Shown piece after piece: positions 41,227-53,353 of a DNA stretch of 54,720 nucleotides (the first letter of the stretch is position 1; each line of letters opens with the position of its first letter). Position numbers and translations under genes: made by a program. The stretch is from NCBI GenBank assembly GCA_015680685.1, contig MNCI01020134.1, positions 886 through 55,605 on the forward strand, given 5' to 3'. This DNA is from Gnetum montanum (Eukaryota > Streptophyta > Gnetopsida > Gnetales > Gnetaceae). The notes below the pieces were generated by a model. It made no database searches. It was given only the letters and a program-made list of their open reading frames with translations, and was not told where the DNA came from.

Positions 41227-43700
41227 ATGTCTTCTTCTCATAGGCAAGATGGATCCAACCCACCAGTGCCACATGAGTATCGGGTGGTATACGCACATCC
41301 AGACGAGTATATCCCAAACTTCACCTTTATCCTACATTAGGATGAGCACCTGCGATGGTGGGACATGGAGGGTAACATCATATTACCTCCTGATCGGTCG
41401 GTTCTTGAAATCCTACTTCAAAATATTACCAGATTAGGCATTCAGGACTATGGTGTGGAATATCATGGAGGATCATGACTACCGAGATTATCATCCTAAT
41501 GAGGCACAACGTGCACGAGACCAGCAATAGGTAGAACACTGTGAACACATAAAGGAAAAATAGTTTAGTAACCCTTTATTCTTGCAAGACCCGCATGATA
41601 ATGAGGAACCTATTTTTCATGACTCCCTTTTAGCTGAACCTCCTCTAATGCATTAGATCATGTAGTCCATCATTCAAAGTAAACAATCAAGTGATCAGGA
41701 GCCCCAAGATGATGGGGGCTTGCACAAGAAAGATTGTAGCAAAGGCAAAGATGGACATGAAGATCAGGGTCATCATCAGACTAGAGGAGGAGATCAACAC
41801 TGGGGCGGTGGTAGTTCTCCTCCCTCTTCTCCATCTTCTTGTTCCACATTATCTTCACCAAGTTCTGACTTTGATCACAACTGTAGTAGGAAGGATCAGG
41901 GTGATGGTGATCGAAAAGACTGATGGGATTACAAGGACCGACGAGGATGATGTGAGGAAAAGCATGATCAATCATGTGAGTCTCACCATCAAGAAAGTAG
42001 AGGCAGCTAAAATCACCATAGACGTCATAGGACTATGGCTCAGATGAAGCACTGATGGCTACTTGAAGCATGCTTAACATAGCAGAGGTAGTTCAAATAC
42101 CCAGTAGGCACTTAAAAGATAGTTAGGTCAAGTGCCTTGACATGAACAATATCCCCAAATTTGAATGGGGATATAATTGTGATCCACAAATTCATTTGCA
42201 AGCATTTCATGATGCTTGCACCCTATAGAATATAAACAATGATTGGAAAAAACTCAAGCTATTCCCCTGAACACTCATCAAGGAAGTAGAAAGCTAGTAC
42301 CAATCTTTGGAACCAGAATCAATCAAACGATGGAGTATGATGCTGAAAATTTTCAATGATAAATTCCAAACCTACTCCAGAGTGGCTAATCTGAGATGAC
42401 AGATCTAAGGGTGGAAAATGGGCGGTCATGAACCCTTGGATGTAGCCATGGGCAGATATTACTCATTGTTACACTGATGCCCTAGTCATGGCTACTCTTA
42501 GTGGAAATAGCTCCACCATATCATAGATGGGATTTTCTTTGAAACAAGAAAGACCCTGGGTGTTTATGCTCAAGGATGGCTATCTGAATTAAGGGTCCAT
42601 CAACTGTAGTGCCTCATTGAGAAGGTGGCCAAAGAGGAAGGGGAATTAAGAAAAAAAGAGAGTATAGAAGAGTATAATCGAGACCCTTCCATCCGAAAGA
42701 AGGAAGTCTAATTTTGTGAAGAGGAGGAAGAATCACCACTGGACATAGCAGTGAATCAAAAAACCTTGCCCATACAAAAATTTTCCTCTAAAATTTCAGC
42801 CAAGGTTGACAAGATGTGGGATTCTTTGGATGAAAGGTTCCAAAGCATCCTGAAAATCACCGAGGAATCTAAAGAGCGAAGTAATGAGCAAGATCGGAAA
42901 AAAAGAAGAGTAGCTAAATGTGCCTATGATAAAGGTAAGGGAAAATTTACTATGGTAGAATAGGTTGCAGACTCTGACATAGAGGAGGATGATGGATGTG
43001 ACATATGCTAGTACAAACATCTTAAGTGGTGTTGCTTGGTGATGTCACATCTATAAGAGTCTGGGGTGTATGTGTTGAATCTTCGTTTGACAAAAAGGAA
43101 AACACCCCGAAGATTGCCTTATCCACAAAGCAATCCTAGGCAGTTCCACCAGCAACAAGGATATTATTCAAGTGGAGCACCATCTCAACCCTATGAGTAT
43201 TACTAGCAATGGAAACATCCAAAATTGTGGGGGATGCCACCTCCAAGGTAGCAGTACCCTTACCGACAGCTAGATCCTTACGAGTACTACGTTCAACGAC
43301 CAGTCTTCCCGTGGGTCTCTTCTAGTTATGCACCATTTCAAACTCATTACCACCCCCTAGAATACTTTTGAACATAGTCTCCATCACCTAGGGGGGAGAA
43401 ACCACATCTATACTATCCTCCATCACCTTCTCCTACCATCCCTACTCATTAGCCCCCCCCCAGCTACCTCATGCTCCACCTATGCAAGGAGAAATACCAC
43501 CATAGCCACAACAACATAATGCCGTAAGGGTTATCAACTTACAATTGGCTTCTCAACCAAGTGGACCAGAATTGAAACCATGAAAACGTCCTTTTTTATG
43601 ACCCAATAACCCAAACATACCCTCACATTCACCTATGGCTAGTGACTTTGAACCTTCAATCGCTTCCACCATTCAACCCTTTGAGCAACCTTTAAGCTAA
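41227..43700 (+). pseudogene. gag: Element B gag
   Basis: ATG 41227 opens MSSSHRQDGSNPPVPHEYRV, then RWWDMEGNIILPPDRSVLEI near 41360. A frameshift occurs near 41450 and others follow. A Ser/Pro/Gly-rich stretch is at 41800-41860. The core is near 42140-42600: MNNIPKFEWGYNCDPQIHLQ, AFHDACTL, AMGRYYSLL, QLHHIIDGIFFETRKTLG in part through shifts. KVDKMWDSLDERFQSILKIT near 42810 and EEDDGCDIC near 42990 precede a Gln/Tyr/Pro-rich C-terminal part (SSGAPSQPYEYY) reaching about 43700. Particle protein; decayed by stops and shifts. It aligns in order with the gag of A. Confidence 0.75.
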
Positions 43701-44330
43701 GCACCCTCCACAGTACAAACCATCATGCTAACACACGCTGTGATGGATTGGATAAAGATAGGTCATCTCCCTCTAAAATTGACTAATCCAAGGAGTCGTG
43801 TCATATACCTTCAAGTGGAAGGAAATGAGCCATGTAAAGATGTCTTGGATTCATTTTATTTCAAGTGTCAATTTGATTTCACATGATATGTACAAGACTT
43901 GGAACCTACCCTTGATGAAGAAAAGAAACATTTAGCTCGATTTGGTAGACCAATCCATAATTTTTCCCTTGGGTATGGTAGAAGATATCATGACCACCAT
44001 TTGTGAGTGGTCCTATCCTGATGACTTCCTGCTTGCAAGGGGAATTTTCCAATCATAATGGGAAGATCCTAGCTCAGCATGGTGGATGCATGATTGGGAC
44101 TCTAAGATATTTCCCTTAAAATTTCAAAAGAAAATCCTTTTGGGAAGATCGAGAAGAAGCGTGTTCCATGCATCACGTACAATGACTTAGGGTGCAACTG
44201 TGTGTAGCAACTTTGGTTTGCTAAGAGAACATCCATTCAAGCATGCAATTGGTGTGCTAAAGAATCACAAGTTTAACAATGCTTGTACGTAGCAGCCAGT
44301 GGCTGATCGCTGACTTTGGTAGCAGCACTT
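43701..44330 (+). other. Element B gag-pol interval, protease not recognised
   Basis: Open pieces such as LTNPRSRVIYLQVEGNEPCK near 43780 and FGRPIHNFSLGYGRRYHDHH near 43950 occur, but I cannot find a retropepsin active site. The protease is expected here and is either too decayed or lost. Confidence 0.4.
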
Positions 44331-45960
44331 TATGCATGGAACCATCTGAGGGCCTTGTATGTGCCTATATGAAAAGCATGGATGAATTGGAAAAGGTCCA
44401 TCAACAAGTCTCCACTATTGATGACAGTGATGATTGGGGAAAGCTACAGATCCTTGAAAGCTTTAGACAGGAGCCCTTGGAACTGAAAACCTTACCGACC
44501 AATCTAGAATATGCATTCTTGCAGAATGGCAAGCTGGTAATCATCAATGCCACTCTTGCGCCCGAGTAAAAAAAGAGACTTCTGAAGATGGTAAACAAAT
44601 TGATGGTTGCTTTTTCATGGTCATATTATGAATTGATGGGAGTTGACCCTAGGGTATGCCAACATCAGATCTATATCGACTCCTCCATGAAGCCACGATG
44701 ATAACCACAAAGATGATTGAACCCCAAACTAAAGCAAGTTTTCAAGGATGAAATTGAACAATTATTGAAAGTGGGGTTCATATTTTCCATTGCAGATAGT
44801 GAATGGGTCAGCCCACTCATTATTATGCCAAAGAAGAATGGAAAATGAAGGGTCTGTATAGATTTCCAACTACTAAACATGGCAACCTTCAAGGATCACT
44901 TCCCACTTCCATTTGTGGATCAAGTGTTGGATACCATTGTGGGGCATTATTACTATAGCTTTTGGATGGTTATAGTGGCTATAACCAAATCCAAATCGCA
45001 CCCAAATACCAGGCCAAGATAACATTTACAATTCCTTTGGGAACTTTTGCATATAAGAAGATGCCCTTTGGCCTATGCAATGTACCTGCAACCTTCCAAC
45101 ACCTTGTCCTCAACATCTTTTAGCAAAAGATTGGAAATGGGGTAGAAGTCTTGATGGATGACTTCTCTACCTATGAAGCACCATTTTAACAAGTCTTGAA
45201 CTACCTTGAGTAAGTTTTAAAAAGATGTGTGGAAACAAATTTATGGCTCAACTGGCAAAAGAATCACTTGATGGTCCAAGAGGGCATTGTTCTAGGGCAC
45301 CGCATTTCACAAGTAGGGATTGGTATAGATCCTAAAAAAATCAAAATCATCCAAGGAATCAGCATTCAACCAAGTACTATAAAAGATGTATGATCATTCC
45401 TTGGCCACACTAGTTATTACTGATGCTTCATCAAGAATTTCTCGAAGATCGCCAAGCTATTGCTGGAACTAACAAAGAAAGATGCTCCATTTGTCTAGAC
45501 TAGGGAATGGGAATCTGCATTCCAAACACTCTAATAGAAACTCATAGAAACTCCAATTCTATAGGCACTTGACTGGTCGAAACCTTTTCATATCATGACG
45601 AATGCATCTAATTATGCATTGGGAGTTGTGCTTACATAGTTGGATGATAGAGACGCCCATATGATATTCACCATGCAAGTCAAAGCATTGTGGGTGCCTA
45701 GCTTAACTACACTACCATCAAAAAGGAATTAATGGTGGTGGTGTTTGCTTTAGAAAAATTCCAACACTATGTGCTTGGGTACAAGATGTTTGTACATACT
45801 GACTCCTAATGATCAAACCAATGGTGAGTCCTTGTATCATATGGAGGCTTGTAATCCTTCAAGAATTTGACCTTACTATGGTAGATAGGAAGGGAACTAA
45901 GAATGTGGATGCTGATCACTTATCTCAATTATGATGGGATGGCACAGAGGAGGAGGAGGA
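44331..45960 (+). pseudogene. Element B reverse transcriptase and RNase H
   Basis: The region opens with LKTLPTNLEYAFLQNGKLVI, then KKRLLKMVNKLMVAFSWSYY. RT proper includes QLLKVGFIFSIADSEWVSPL, MPKKNGK-RVCIDF, FKDHFPLPFVDQVLDTIVGH. A one-base shift near 44960 leads to DGYSGYNQIQIAPKYQAKIT and KKMPFGLCNVPATFQH. The catalytic motif is VLMDDFSTY near 45155, followed by GIVLGHRISQVGIGIDPKKI and FIKNFSKIAKLLLELTKKDA. RNase H starts near 45580 (KPFHIMTNASNYALGVVLT, with the first Asp changed to Asn). Its later part is broken (KNVDADHLS near 45900). It copies element RNA. The MDDFS form is the one usual in Athila. Several stops. Confidence 0.88.
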
Positions 45961-45999
45961 GCCACTCTTCGATCAATTTCCAGATGAACTACTCTTCAC

Positions 46000-47290
46000 T
46001 GGAGTAATCGATAAGGAGATGCCCACAGGATAAACCTAGTTTAGTGACATCCTCACCTATCTCTCAATACAAGAATTACCAAAAGAGTGGGATCGTCAAA
46101 AGAAGCATCAGTTTCTTCACAAGGCCAAGCACTTCATGGAAATCAACCGACACCTTTACAAGATGTGTGTGGATGGCTTGGTTTGATGGTGTGTCCCTGA
46201 TGTGGATACACTGCACGTTCTCTAGGATGCTCACAAGGGCCCTTGTGGGGGCCACTATGCTGGATGACACACGACCATTAAGATCCTACTTGTGGGATAT
46301 TACTAGCCCACACTCTTTAGAGATGTGCAATGGTTCACCCTCTCTTGTGAATGATGTCAAAAAGATGGTGGGATGACCACATGAATGGAGGAACCCCAAT
46401 AGTGGATCCAACCACTAGAACCCTTCAATATTTGGGGCATCGACTTCATGGGTCCCATCACACCCATGTCCAATCGGAAGATTTACATCATCGTTACTGT
46501 AGACCACTGTACTAAGTGGGCAGAGGTGGTAGTTGTCACTAACTATTCCTCAAACACAGCTAGATGGTTTGTCCAATAGTAAATCATTAACAGGTTTGGG
46601 GTGCCATGTGCACTCATTTCAGACAATGAAACTCATTTCAAAGGCACTACTTTTCATAAACTTATGCAACACTTGGGGGTCGAACATAAATTTACAACAC
46701 CTTATCACCCCCAAGCCAATAGGCAAGTTGAAGTCACAAATAGGGAGATTACAAAGATCCTAACTAGGACCATTAGCAAATATAGGAGGGATTGGAGCAC
46801 AAAACTTGATGATTCCCTTTGGGCCTATTGCTCCACATGGAAACTTCCTATAGGCTACTCTCCTTATGGGTTAGTGTACAGGAAACTACCAAAACTTCCA
46901 ATTCAGGCAGAACTTTAAACACTATCTACTGCTAGTGACTTGGATGTTGACTTATCACTAGCACAACGAGAATGACTCATCAACTTGAATGTGCTAGATG
47001 AGAATCGACTAGTAGCCCTATCATCAAATGAGATACACAAGGCCTATCATCAAAAACCTCATGATCTTAGGATTTGAAAGGTAACATTTCAATGAGGAGA
47101 TAAGGTACTCTACTGGAACCCCACACATGTACTGTAATGTACTAAGTTTCAAACACTGTGGGAGGGGCCTTATATTGTTTCTGAAACCTTTCCATCTGGG
47201 GACTTGATTATACACAAACTTGAGGATCCCACAAAAACATAGTTAGTTAATATGCAATAATTAAAACCCTTCCACGAACTCCAACGAACT
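46000..47290 (+). pseudogene. Element B integrase
   Basis: Zinc-binding part: AHKGPCGGHYAG and HTTIKIL, then DVQWFTLSCE-CQKDGGMTT near 46340. Core: NIWGIDFMGPITPMSNRKIY (first Asp) near 46440, FGVPCALISDNETHF (second Asp) near 46615, TPYHPQANRQVEVTNREITK with the catalytic Glu kept near 46735. Then DDSLWAYCSTWKLPIGYSPY and the C-terminal KVLYWNPTHVL and LWEGPYIVSETFPSGDLIIH near 47190. All three catalytic acids are present. A few stops, as after WFVQ, break it. It would integrate the cDNA. Confidence 0.85.
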
Positions 47291-49261
47291 AGTGCCGCTA
47301 CCCTCTCATCACATAGCCAACCTCGTTCCATTTTTTGAATCTCCTCCTCTCAACTTAGTCATGGGGGAGATCACCTTCCATGCTAACCAATTCTATTGAC
47401 TCCTTAGTTGTTTTTACAAGTTTTGTTTTACATCTTTTTGTTTTACAACATCATTTGTACGTTTTCCATTCTTGCTTACTTTTTCTTTCTTTATTTACTT
47501 ATCTATTTATTTGTTAATTTTTCTATATATATGTATGTATGTGCTTATCTTCTAGTTGTTTTATACTTTTCATTAATAAGTCATCTTATTGTCAAAGATG
47601 TACTGGTGTGGTTGTTTCTATTTGCCATGGGTTGCATGATATGGTCCACCTATTATATCTAGCTCCTCTTTTTGCATTGTTATTCTAGGTAGTCATGTTG
47701 AACTCTCATTTCATGTAATAGGTAGTGGGTCCATGTCATCCACCCATCCACCCACTCTATGGTTTTCTTTCTTTCAAAATCATGCAATCCCTTTCAATTA
47801 AAAACAACTTTACTTTATTCATGACTTGCGTAGTTTCCAGACTTGAGAAGGATCCAATGGTTGGAACAGGGTGTGACTTCAAGGGGAATGCAACATTCTT
47901 CGTACTTTTCTTTACCCTTGCATTCAATCATGTGTCCTCATGGACTTCTTACCACTATATATCCTCTCCTAACTGAAAGTTATATGGTAATTTTTCCTTG
48001 CATGGTGTGGTCCTCATCACTTAGAAAAATGATAATGATTCAAAACACACCCCTTGGCAAAATGCATGCAAAAATGCATGGGTCTTTGCATGGTGTGGTT
48101 CCCAAAAAAAAATAATGGAAATTCAAAGCACACCCCTTAGACTACCTCTAATGAGCTACAAGCACTAGCTATGGGACTTGTTGTGTCCCCTCTAACTCAG
48201 CCCCTTTTTCACTTCCTCTCACTCACTCATGTTGGAGTGGTGGTTGTTTGTGGGAGCATTCTTGTGGGCCAAGGGGATGGACTAGTCTTTGAATGTTGAT
48301 GCGATGTCACTGAACATGGTTAGTTTTTGGGTCTAGACTAAGGATGGATCCTACCAAGTCACTTAATTACACACTTCACAAGGGATTTCATGTGACCAAC
48401 ATTAGGAATTCTATCTCACTTCCTCTTCTCTTTATCATTTGCTTCCCATTATTCACCTCACTACTAGTTCTATGTCTTGAATGTCTACTGGAACTTCTAA
48501 TTCTTTGGCTAGTTCTCATGGATTTGAGTATTAACTCATAGTCACCATTAATTAACTACGGGGCCCACGGACTCCTGTGTTGATGATATTCAAGGGCTAC
48601 TGAGGCTACCGCCTACTATGGGGAGGACCCACTTGCATATACTTTGGTTTCATTTGTTAATCTCCTATCCCCCTGATATGGTTGGTCGATCATTTTTGTG
48701 CTTACCATTGCATGGTCCCTCATATGCAAAGTTCCATATTATGATATTCTCCTCATTTCGACTCTTCTTCTAGTTACAATCTTCCTTCGTCTTTCACTCA
48801 TACTGTTCTCTCGTCTCTGCAACCTCAAATCATCCCCATGTTGTGCCCCAATTCACAACTTTGGACTTTTTCTTCAACAGTTAATGCTGGTCAACATTCA
48901 TAGCACAATTGCATCAACTAGGCCCCGTATACGTGTCCCCCTACGTTTATGCAACCTCATTTACGTGGCCCCATTGATGCATGGAAAAAATATTATATAC
49001 ACCCCCATTGTGCCTTTGAACTTTGTCCATTTGTACACACTACTAGGGGATTTTTTTCATTTTTCTACATCACATCTTCTTTCCACACCTACTTTTCCTA
49101 CTGCGTGTCCTAATCTACCCATCCTTTCACTCTTTCATAATCGGAGGTATGCTTTTCNGGACGTGCCATTGTCATAGCTTGGTCAAAATGAGAAGGTGTA
49201 TGATTCCCATTTTGAGCAACTTATACACACATTTTAATTCATTGTTATGTTGTAACTATAG
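47291..49261 (+). other. Element B spacer between integrase and ORF3
   Basis: About 2 kb without a gene. It begins with a T-rich tract (47400-47560) and has the conserved block GGGTGTGACTTCAAGGGGA at 47867. A tandem duplication of about 87 bases (TTGCATGGTGTGGT and ACACACCCCTT halves, 47993-48140) follows, then CCCCTCTAACTCAGCCC near 48190. Pieces are shared in order with D and A. A single N is at 49158. The spacer could carry a splice acceptor for an ORF3 message, which I cannot show. Confidence 0.55.
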
Positions 49262-52117
49262 ATGACACCTAAACCAAGGCATCCAAGGGGAGAAGGATCA
49301 TCCCAACCAAGGGATAAGTGACCTAGAACGGGAAGAGGACAAGGCATGCAACCTCTAGAGCATGCAGAGGGCTCACACACAACTAGCCCCCTCCACAAAG
49401 AACTTGATGTGGAATCTATTCATCAGATTCTCTAAGAGGACATCCCTGGTGAACAATCACAAAGGGACGAGACTCCTATGGTACCGCCATAGCTTGAGAT
49501 CACCCTAAACTAAGCCTGTATTGATGCTATCAAGCCGAGGGAGCTACAACGAATGGTCTTTCAAGAGTTAACCTTTAGATCGTTTCTAAAAAATGCACTA
49601 GAAGAAGTCAGAACCCAATTGCAAAATTCATTTATGTGGCCAATCATCACCTCCAGTGGTGAATGGTACCTAGGAGAAACTTACCTCTTCTAGAAGAATT
49701 GGCAATTGGGGTCCAGAGTAAGAATCAAAGACATTCATGTCTCTTACTCTGCCAAAGCATTTGCATAAGCTCTGGGATTACCAAAGACTGGAGCTGATGT
49801 GGCAGAGATTCCCAAACAAGTAGACCCTGAGGTAAAGGGGGAGTGGATCAAGCGGTGCTATGGGGTAGAATGCAAAGGGTTTGACACCCTAACCACCACA
49901 GAGAGGGTTTATTCAAAAATCGTGTCTTACCACTTGAATCCAACGGTAAGACCTAGGAAGATCACTACCTTCTCTGCTTATGCATGTGCCGCTCTAAGTA
50001 GAAATTTCCCCATCAACCTTCCATAGTTGCTTTTCCTGGAGATTGAGAAGAGATTTGCTGAAAATGAATGTGGAAAGAAAGCTCTAACCTTTCCCTGTCT
50101 AATCAGAAAATTGTGCAAATGGGCAAGAATAACACGATACACCAATGACACACTTCATCATGCCCCAATTGCCTTGTGGTAGGAGATGATGAAGGATAAG
50201 ACTCTGGCCACAACAAAACTCAGAGAAGAGTAGAAACCACCTTCATCACCTGCGTAAACAACAAGGTCGGGCTCATAGAAAATCACAGAACACATACGAG
50301 AGATCCAAAAATCACTCTTGAGCCAACAAGAGCAATAAGTAGAAACTAGTGGAGGAGAAGACCCTTCAGTCTATCGCCCTACGATGAGGCATCTTGAGCA
50401 AGTGGCTCAATTAGTGAGTCTGCCAAAGAGAGTAGGGTCGATGTTTCCTATCACCCAAATGCAAGTTCTTGCTAGAACTAATCCTAGTGTTTGAGAAGTA
50501 ACGATGTCCACCCAACAATTATTTCTTGAAATTTCAAGAAATGCTGCTACTTTTTTCGTATGCTTGGAGGATGGCGAGGGGGCGACTGTCCTAGTAATGC
50601 AACACTAGGGACAAGAAGTTGTGGCTGAAGTGGTTGCTGATATAATTGCTATAGCCCTTAATGCATCTATGGCGCCTATACCAGATGTACATGGACTTGG
50701 AGATGTATAGACATCCACAGGAACTTCATGTAGAAGAATCAATGTAGCCCGACATGAAGAGTTGTTGGACTAACTAGTGGGAACTAGGCAAACACTTCCA
50801 AATGTCTTTGATCTTTTGGACAACATTACTGCAACCCAGTCAGAGCTACTCTCAGCAAGGGTCAAGTACCTTATCTTGGAGGGGAAACTTGAAGCGGCAC
50901 AAATGGATCATCAACGCGTGGTAGTGGAAGTTACCCAATCAAGGGCCCAACTTGCTGATCTAGCTCTCCTTAAATGTGAAATCACTAGGGATGAAGCTTT
51001 TCAAAGGCTTCAAACCAAACTTTAGATGATCGAGGGTGAGCTAGAGTTGGCAGTCTTTGACAAGTCCTTAACAGATGCCCATGCTTACCATCTAAACAAG
51101 GACTTGGTGGAGATTCGCCAAGAGAATGTTAGGCTAATTGTAGAAGTTCATCACCTACGTAATGTTGGTGTTGAGAATCAACACATGAAAGACTTCATCC
51201 ATTAATAGTAGGAGGAGCTAGCTAGGATAAACAATGATGTGAGGAGATTGATAGCTAAAAATTGTGATCTGTCTATGGAGGAAGTTCGAGCCTTTAGACA
51301 AAAATTAGCAATTGAAATCGCCACTTAGAAAAATGAGGCCCTTAAGTTTGAATGAGTTAAAAATCACTATAAAGACCAAGTGGGATTGTAAAAAGAAGCA
51401 AATAAAAAAGAGATTCAAGTCACAAAGTCTAAAATGAACCAAGCACTCCAACAGCTTCGAGAAGGAGGTGAGGTGTGGCAGCCCATCTTCGATGGCTTGA
51501 ACACCTACAACCAGGCTGAGATTCACCTCAAAGAGCTGCAAATTAAATAAATGAAAGAATACATGGAGTTAACCAATCTCCGTTATGCAACCTTGGCTAT
51601 GCTAACAACTGGAACGCCACGGTCTAACCTGGAAAAGCAAGTGGCCACCTCGTATTCTTCATACGAGGGCAAGTTCCAAACACATAAAGAGACAAAGAAA
51701 AAGATAGAAATAGCAAATGTGGAACTCGAAGTTCTTCACACCTATTTTGAAGGACAGGGTGTAGTTGCAGAGAACTTGGCTCGACGAATGAATGACTACT
51801 AGTAGCTGCAAACATCAATCTGACTATTCGATATCAAACAAAAATAATTTGTTGCTTGGTTTGTCAATTTGAAGGAACTCTTTCCTACACTTCCATGTCC
51901 TTGGGATGTTCCTATTCCAACACACATTGGTGAAGCTACCTGGACAGTGAACGATCCCAAAAGGAAAGAAGATAAAATGAGGGCATTGTTGGTGGCTTTT
52001 TGATTGCCTTCAGAAGTTGCAACTGCTACAGGGCAACCATCATCAATGCCACAATCGCCACATGCACTAGAAGCTGGTGAAGGCCCATCAAAACCACCGC
52101 CACTAGGGATGGTGTGA
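49262..52117 (+). pseudogene. Element B ORF3 (Athila third ORF), 952 codons, stops but no frameshift
   Basis: From ATG 49262 (MTPKPRHPRGEGSSQPRDK) to TGA 52115-52117 one frame holds throughout, with about two dozen stop codons. The N-terminal third (RMVFQELTFRSFLKNALEEV, RVRIKDIHVSYSAKAFA-ALG near 49720, TTERVYSKIVSYHLNPTVRP, TFSAYACAALSRNFPINLP and ALTFPCLIRKLCKWA near 50090) resembles the plant transposon protein domain found in Athila ORF3. The middle and C-terminal parts are coiled coil (ATQSELLSARVKYLILEGKL near 50830; EYMELTNLRYATLAMLTTG near 51557). A conserved tail has PWDVPIPTHI near 51900 and ends GPSKPPPLGMV. I see no signal peptide or clear membrane segment, so an envelope role is not supported. 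The function is unknown. Confidence 0.75.
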
Positions 52118-52356
52118 CCTTCTCCAATAACTTTAGCATTTTTTGGCACGGTGGAGAATCCATTACTATTAGGTTGTTCAATTTTATCTTTGAACACCAC
52201 AATTTTGTAATTTATTTATTTTGTACACCTGGGTACTTGGTATGTCAATAGAGTTAGTGTTTATGTAGATCTGTTTCATCATGTGTGTTGTAATAACTTC
52301 AAACCTTCCAAATTGTAATAAACTAGAGGATGAGTTTTCACACAGTTGTGGGGGTA
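52118..52356 (+). other. Element B 3' end with polypurine tract
   Basis: Untranslated stretch ending CACAGTTGTGGGGGTA just before the LTR start. Confidence 0.6.
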
Positions 52357-53253
52357 TGATGAAGTGTTTACTCGATATGTTGATAGGGCCATGTTAATGG
52401 AGCTCTGTTGATGCATCCATGGTGACTTGACCCCATCAACGTATCCATCCATGCATTAATGCGACCTCGTTAACATAGAGTTTATCTCTAGCTATAAATA
52501 TGTGTGCACCCATCGCATTTATGGCATCTTTTGGAGTAGTTGTAGCAAAACTCTTGCAGTTTGTTCCCGTAAGAGTTAGAATATTTTCCAAGTGCCCATA
52601 GTAGGTGTGAGAAAGGTGTATGGCTGTTTATTCAAGTGCTACTGTACCTAAGCCCATTGGCATGATCGACAATAAAGATGAGCTTTTTGAGCATTCCTTG
52701 CAGCATTTGGATTAATCACTTAAGCATTTTAACAGTTTAATATTTTAATGCTTTAATAATTCCAAAAGCTTTTATTGTTATCACTTTACTATTATTGTCC
52801 TTTCATATTTTATGAGAACCATAGGCACAACCATCTCGAACATATATCAAACACTTGGTAACCCAGTGACACTTAATGTCTAGTAACCCAACAGTGGTTA
52901 GGGTATGCTCAAGATGTGCACGGAAGATGGGATCGGTTGCTTATGCTATGGAGAGTTAAGCGATAGAGTAGAACAATTATAATTTATACAATTTTCCATT
53001 TCCTACAATTAAATAATTAGTCCTTAAAAGATAAAAAAAGAAAACAAATAAAAATAATTTGCCTCAAGCTCACTTAACCATCACTTTGGAATATCACAAG
53101 TGAGGTTCCAAAGATAACAACCATTCTAACTAAGGTTTTTCTGGCTAGAGTTCGATGTATGCAAGTGCTTGTAGTCTATAGAATTTGACCGAGTCATGCG
53201 TGAACGCCCCTGATTTGTATGGTTGGGCATAGGGGGTACCTCGCCGCTCATCA
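52357..53253 (+). repeat. Element B 3' LTR
   Basis: TGATGAAGTG to CCGCTCATCA, 897 bases against 895 for the 5' copy, with small indels and mainly transition differences. Confidence 0.92.
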
Positions 53254-53353
53254 CCAAGTTGGAAAACCACATAATTTTAATGTGATTTTGGTTATTTGGT
53301 TATTCAAATTAGGGAATTTATTCAATCCCCCTTCTAAGTTCTTAGTCCTTTCA
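53254..53353 (+). repeat. Element F LTR, right part
   Basis: After B and its duplication CCAAG the F LTR resumes and ends CCCCCTTCTAAGTTCTTAGT then CCTTTCA. It is followed by TTGGTACCAAACC, a weak Met-type primer site, which suggests F reads on the plus strand and this is its 5' LTR. Confidence 0.4.

Larger units (their letters stand above)
40167..53253 (+). mobile_element. Element B: near full-length Athila-like Ty3/gypsy retrotransposon
   Basis: 5' LTR 40167-41061, tRNA-Asp-like primer site, gag 41227 to about 43700, pol with RT, RNase H and integrase (about 44330-47290), a 1.9-kb spacer, ORF3 49262-52117, polypurine tract, 3' LTR 52357-53253. Total 13.1 kb with a 5-bp target duplication. 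The RT motif MDDFSTY and the leader LPTNLEYAFL, the primer site and an ORF after integrase place it with Athila-like elements. The LTRs differ at roughly one base in ten to twelve by eye, so it is old. Every ORF contains stops, but gross structure is complete, which makes it the best reference for A and D. Confidence 0.9.

Noticed and set aside
47408-47662. Hydrophobic Phe/Leu/Tyr-rich open stretch that looks like membrane helices
   Set aside because: It is a T-rich tract after integrase in B. It is not linked in frame to ORF3, and A has only a similar T-rich tract at the matching place.
49262-52117. ORF3 as a viral envelope gene
   Set aside because: No signal peptide, membrane segment or Cys-rich ectodomain is visible. 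Coiled coil and a plant-transposon-type domain fit better.
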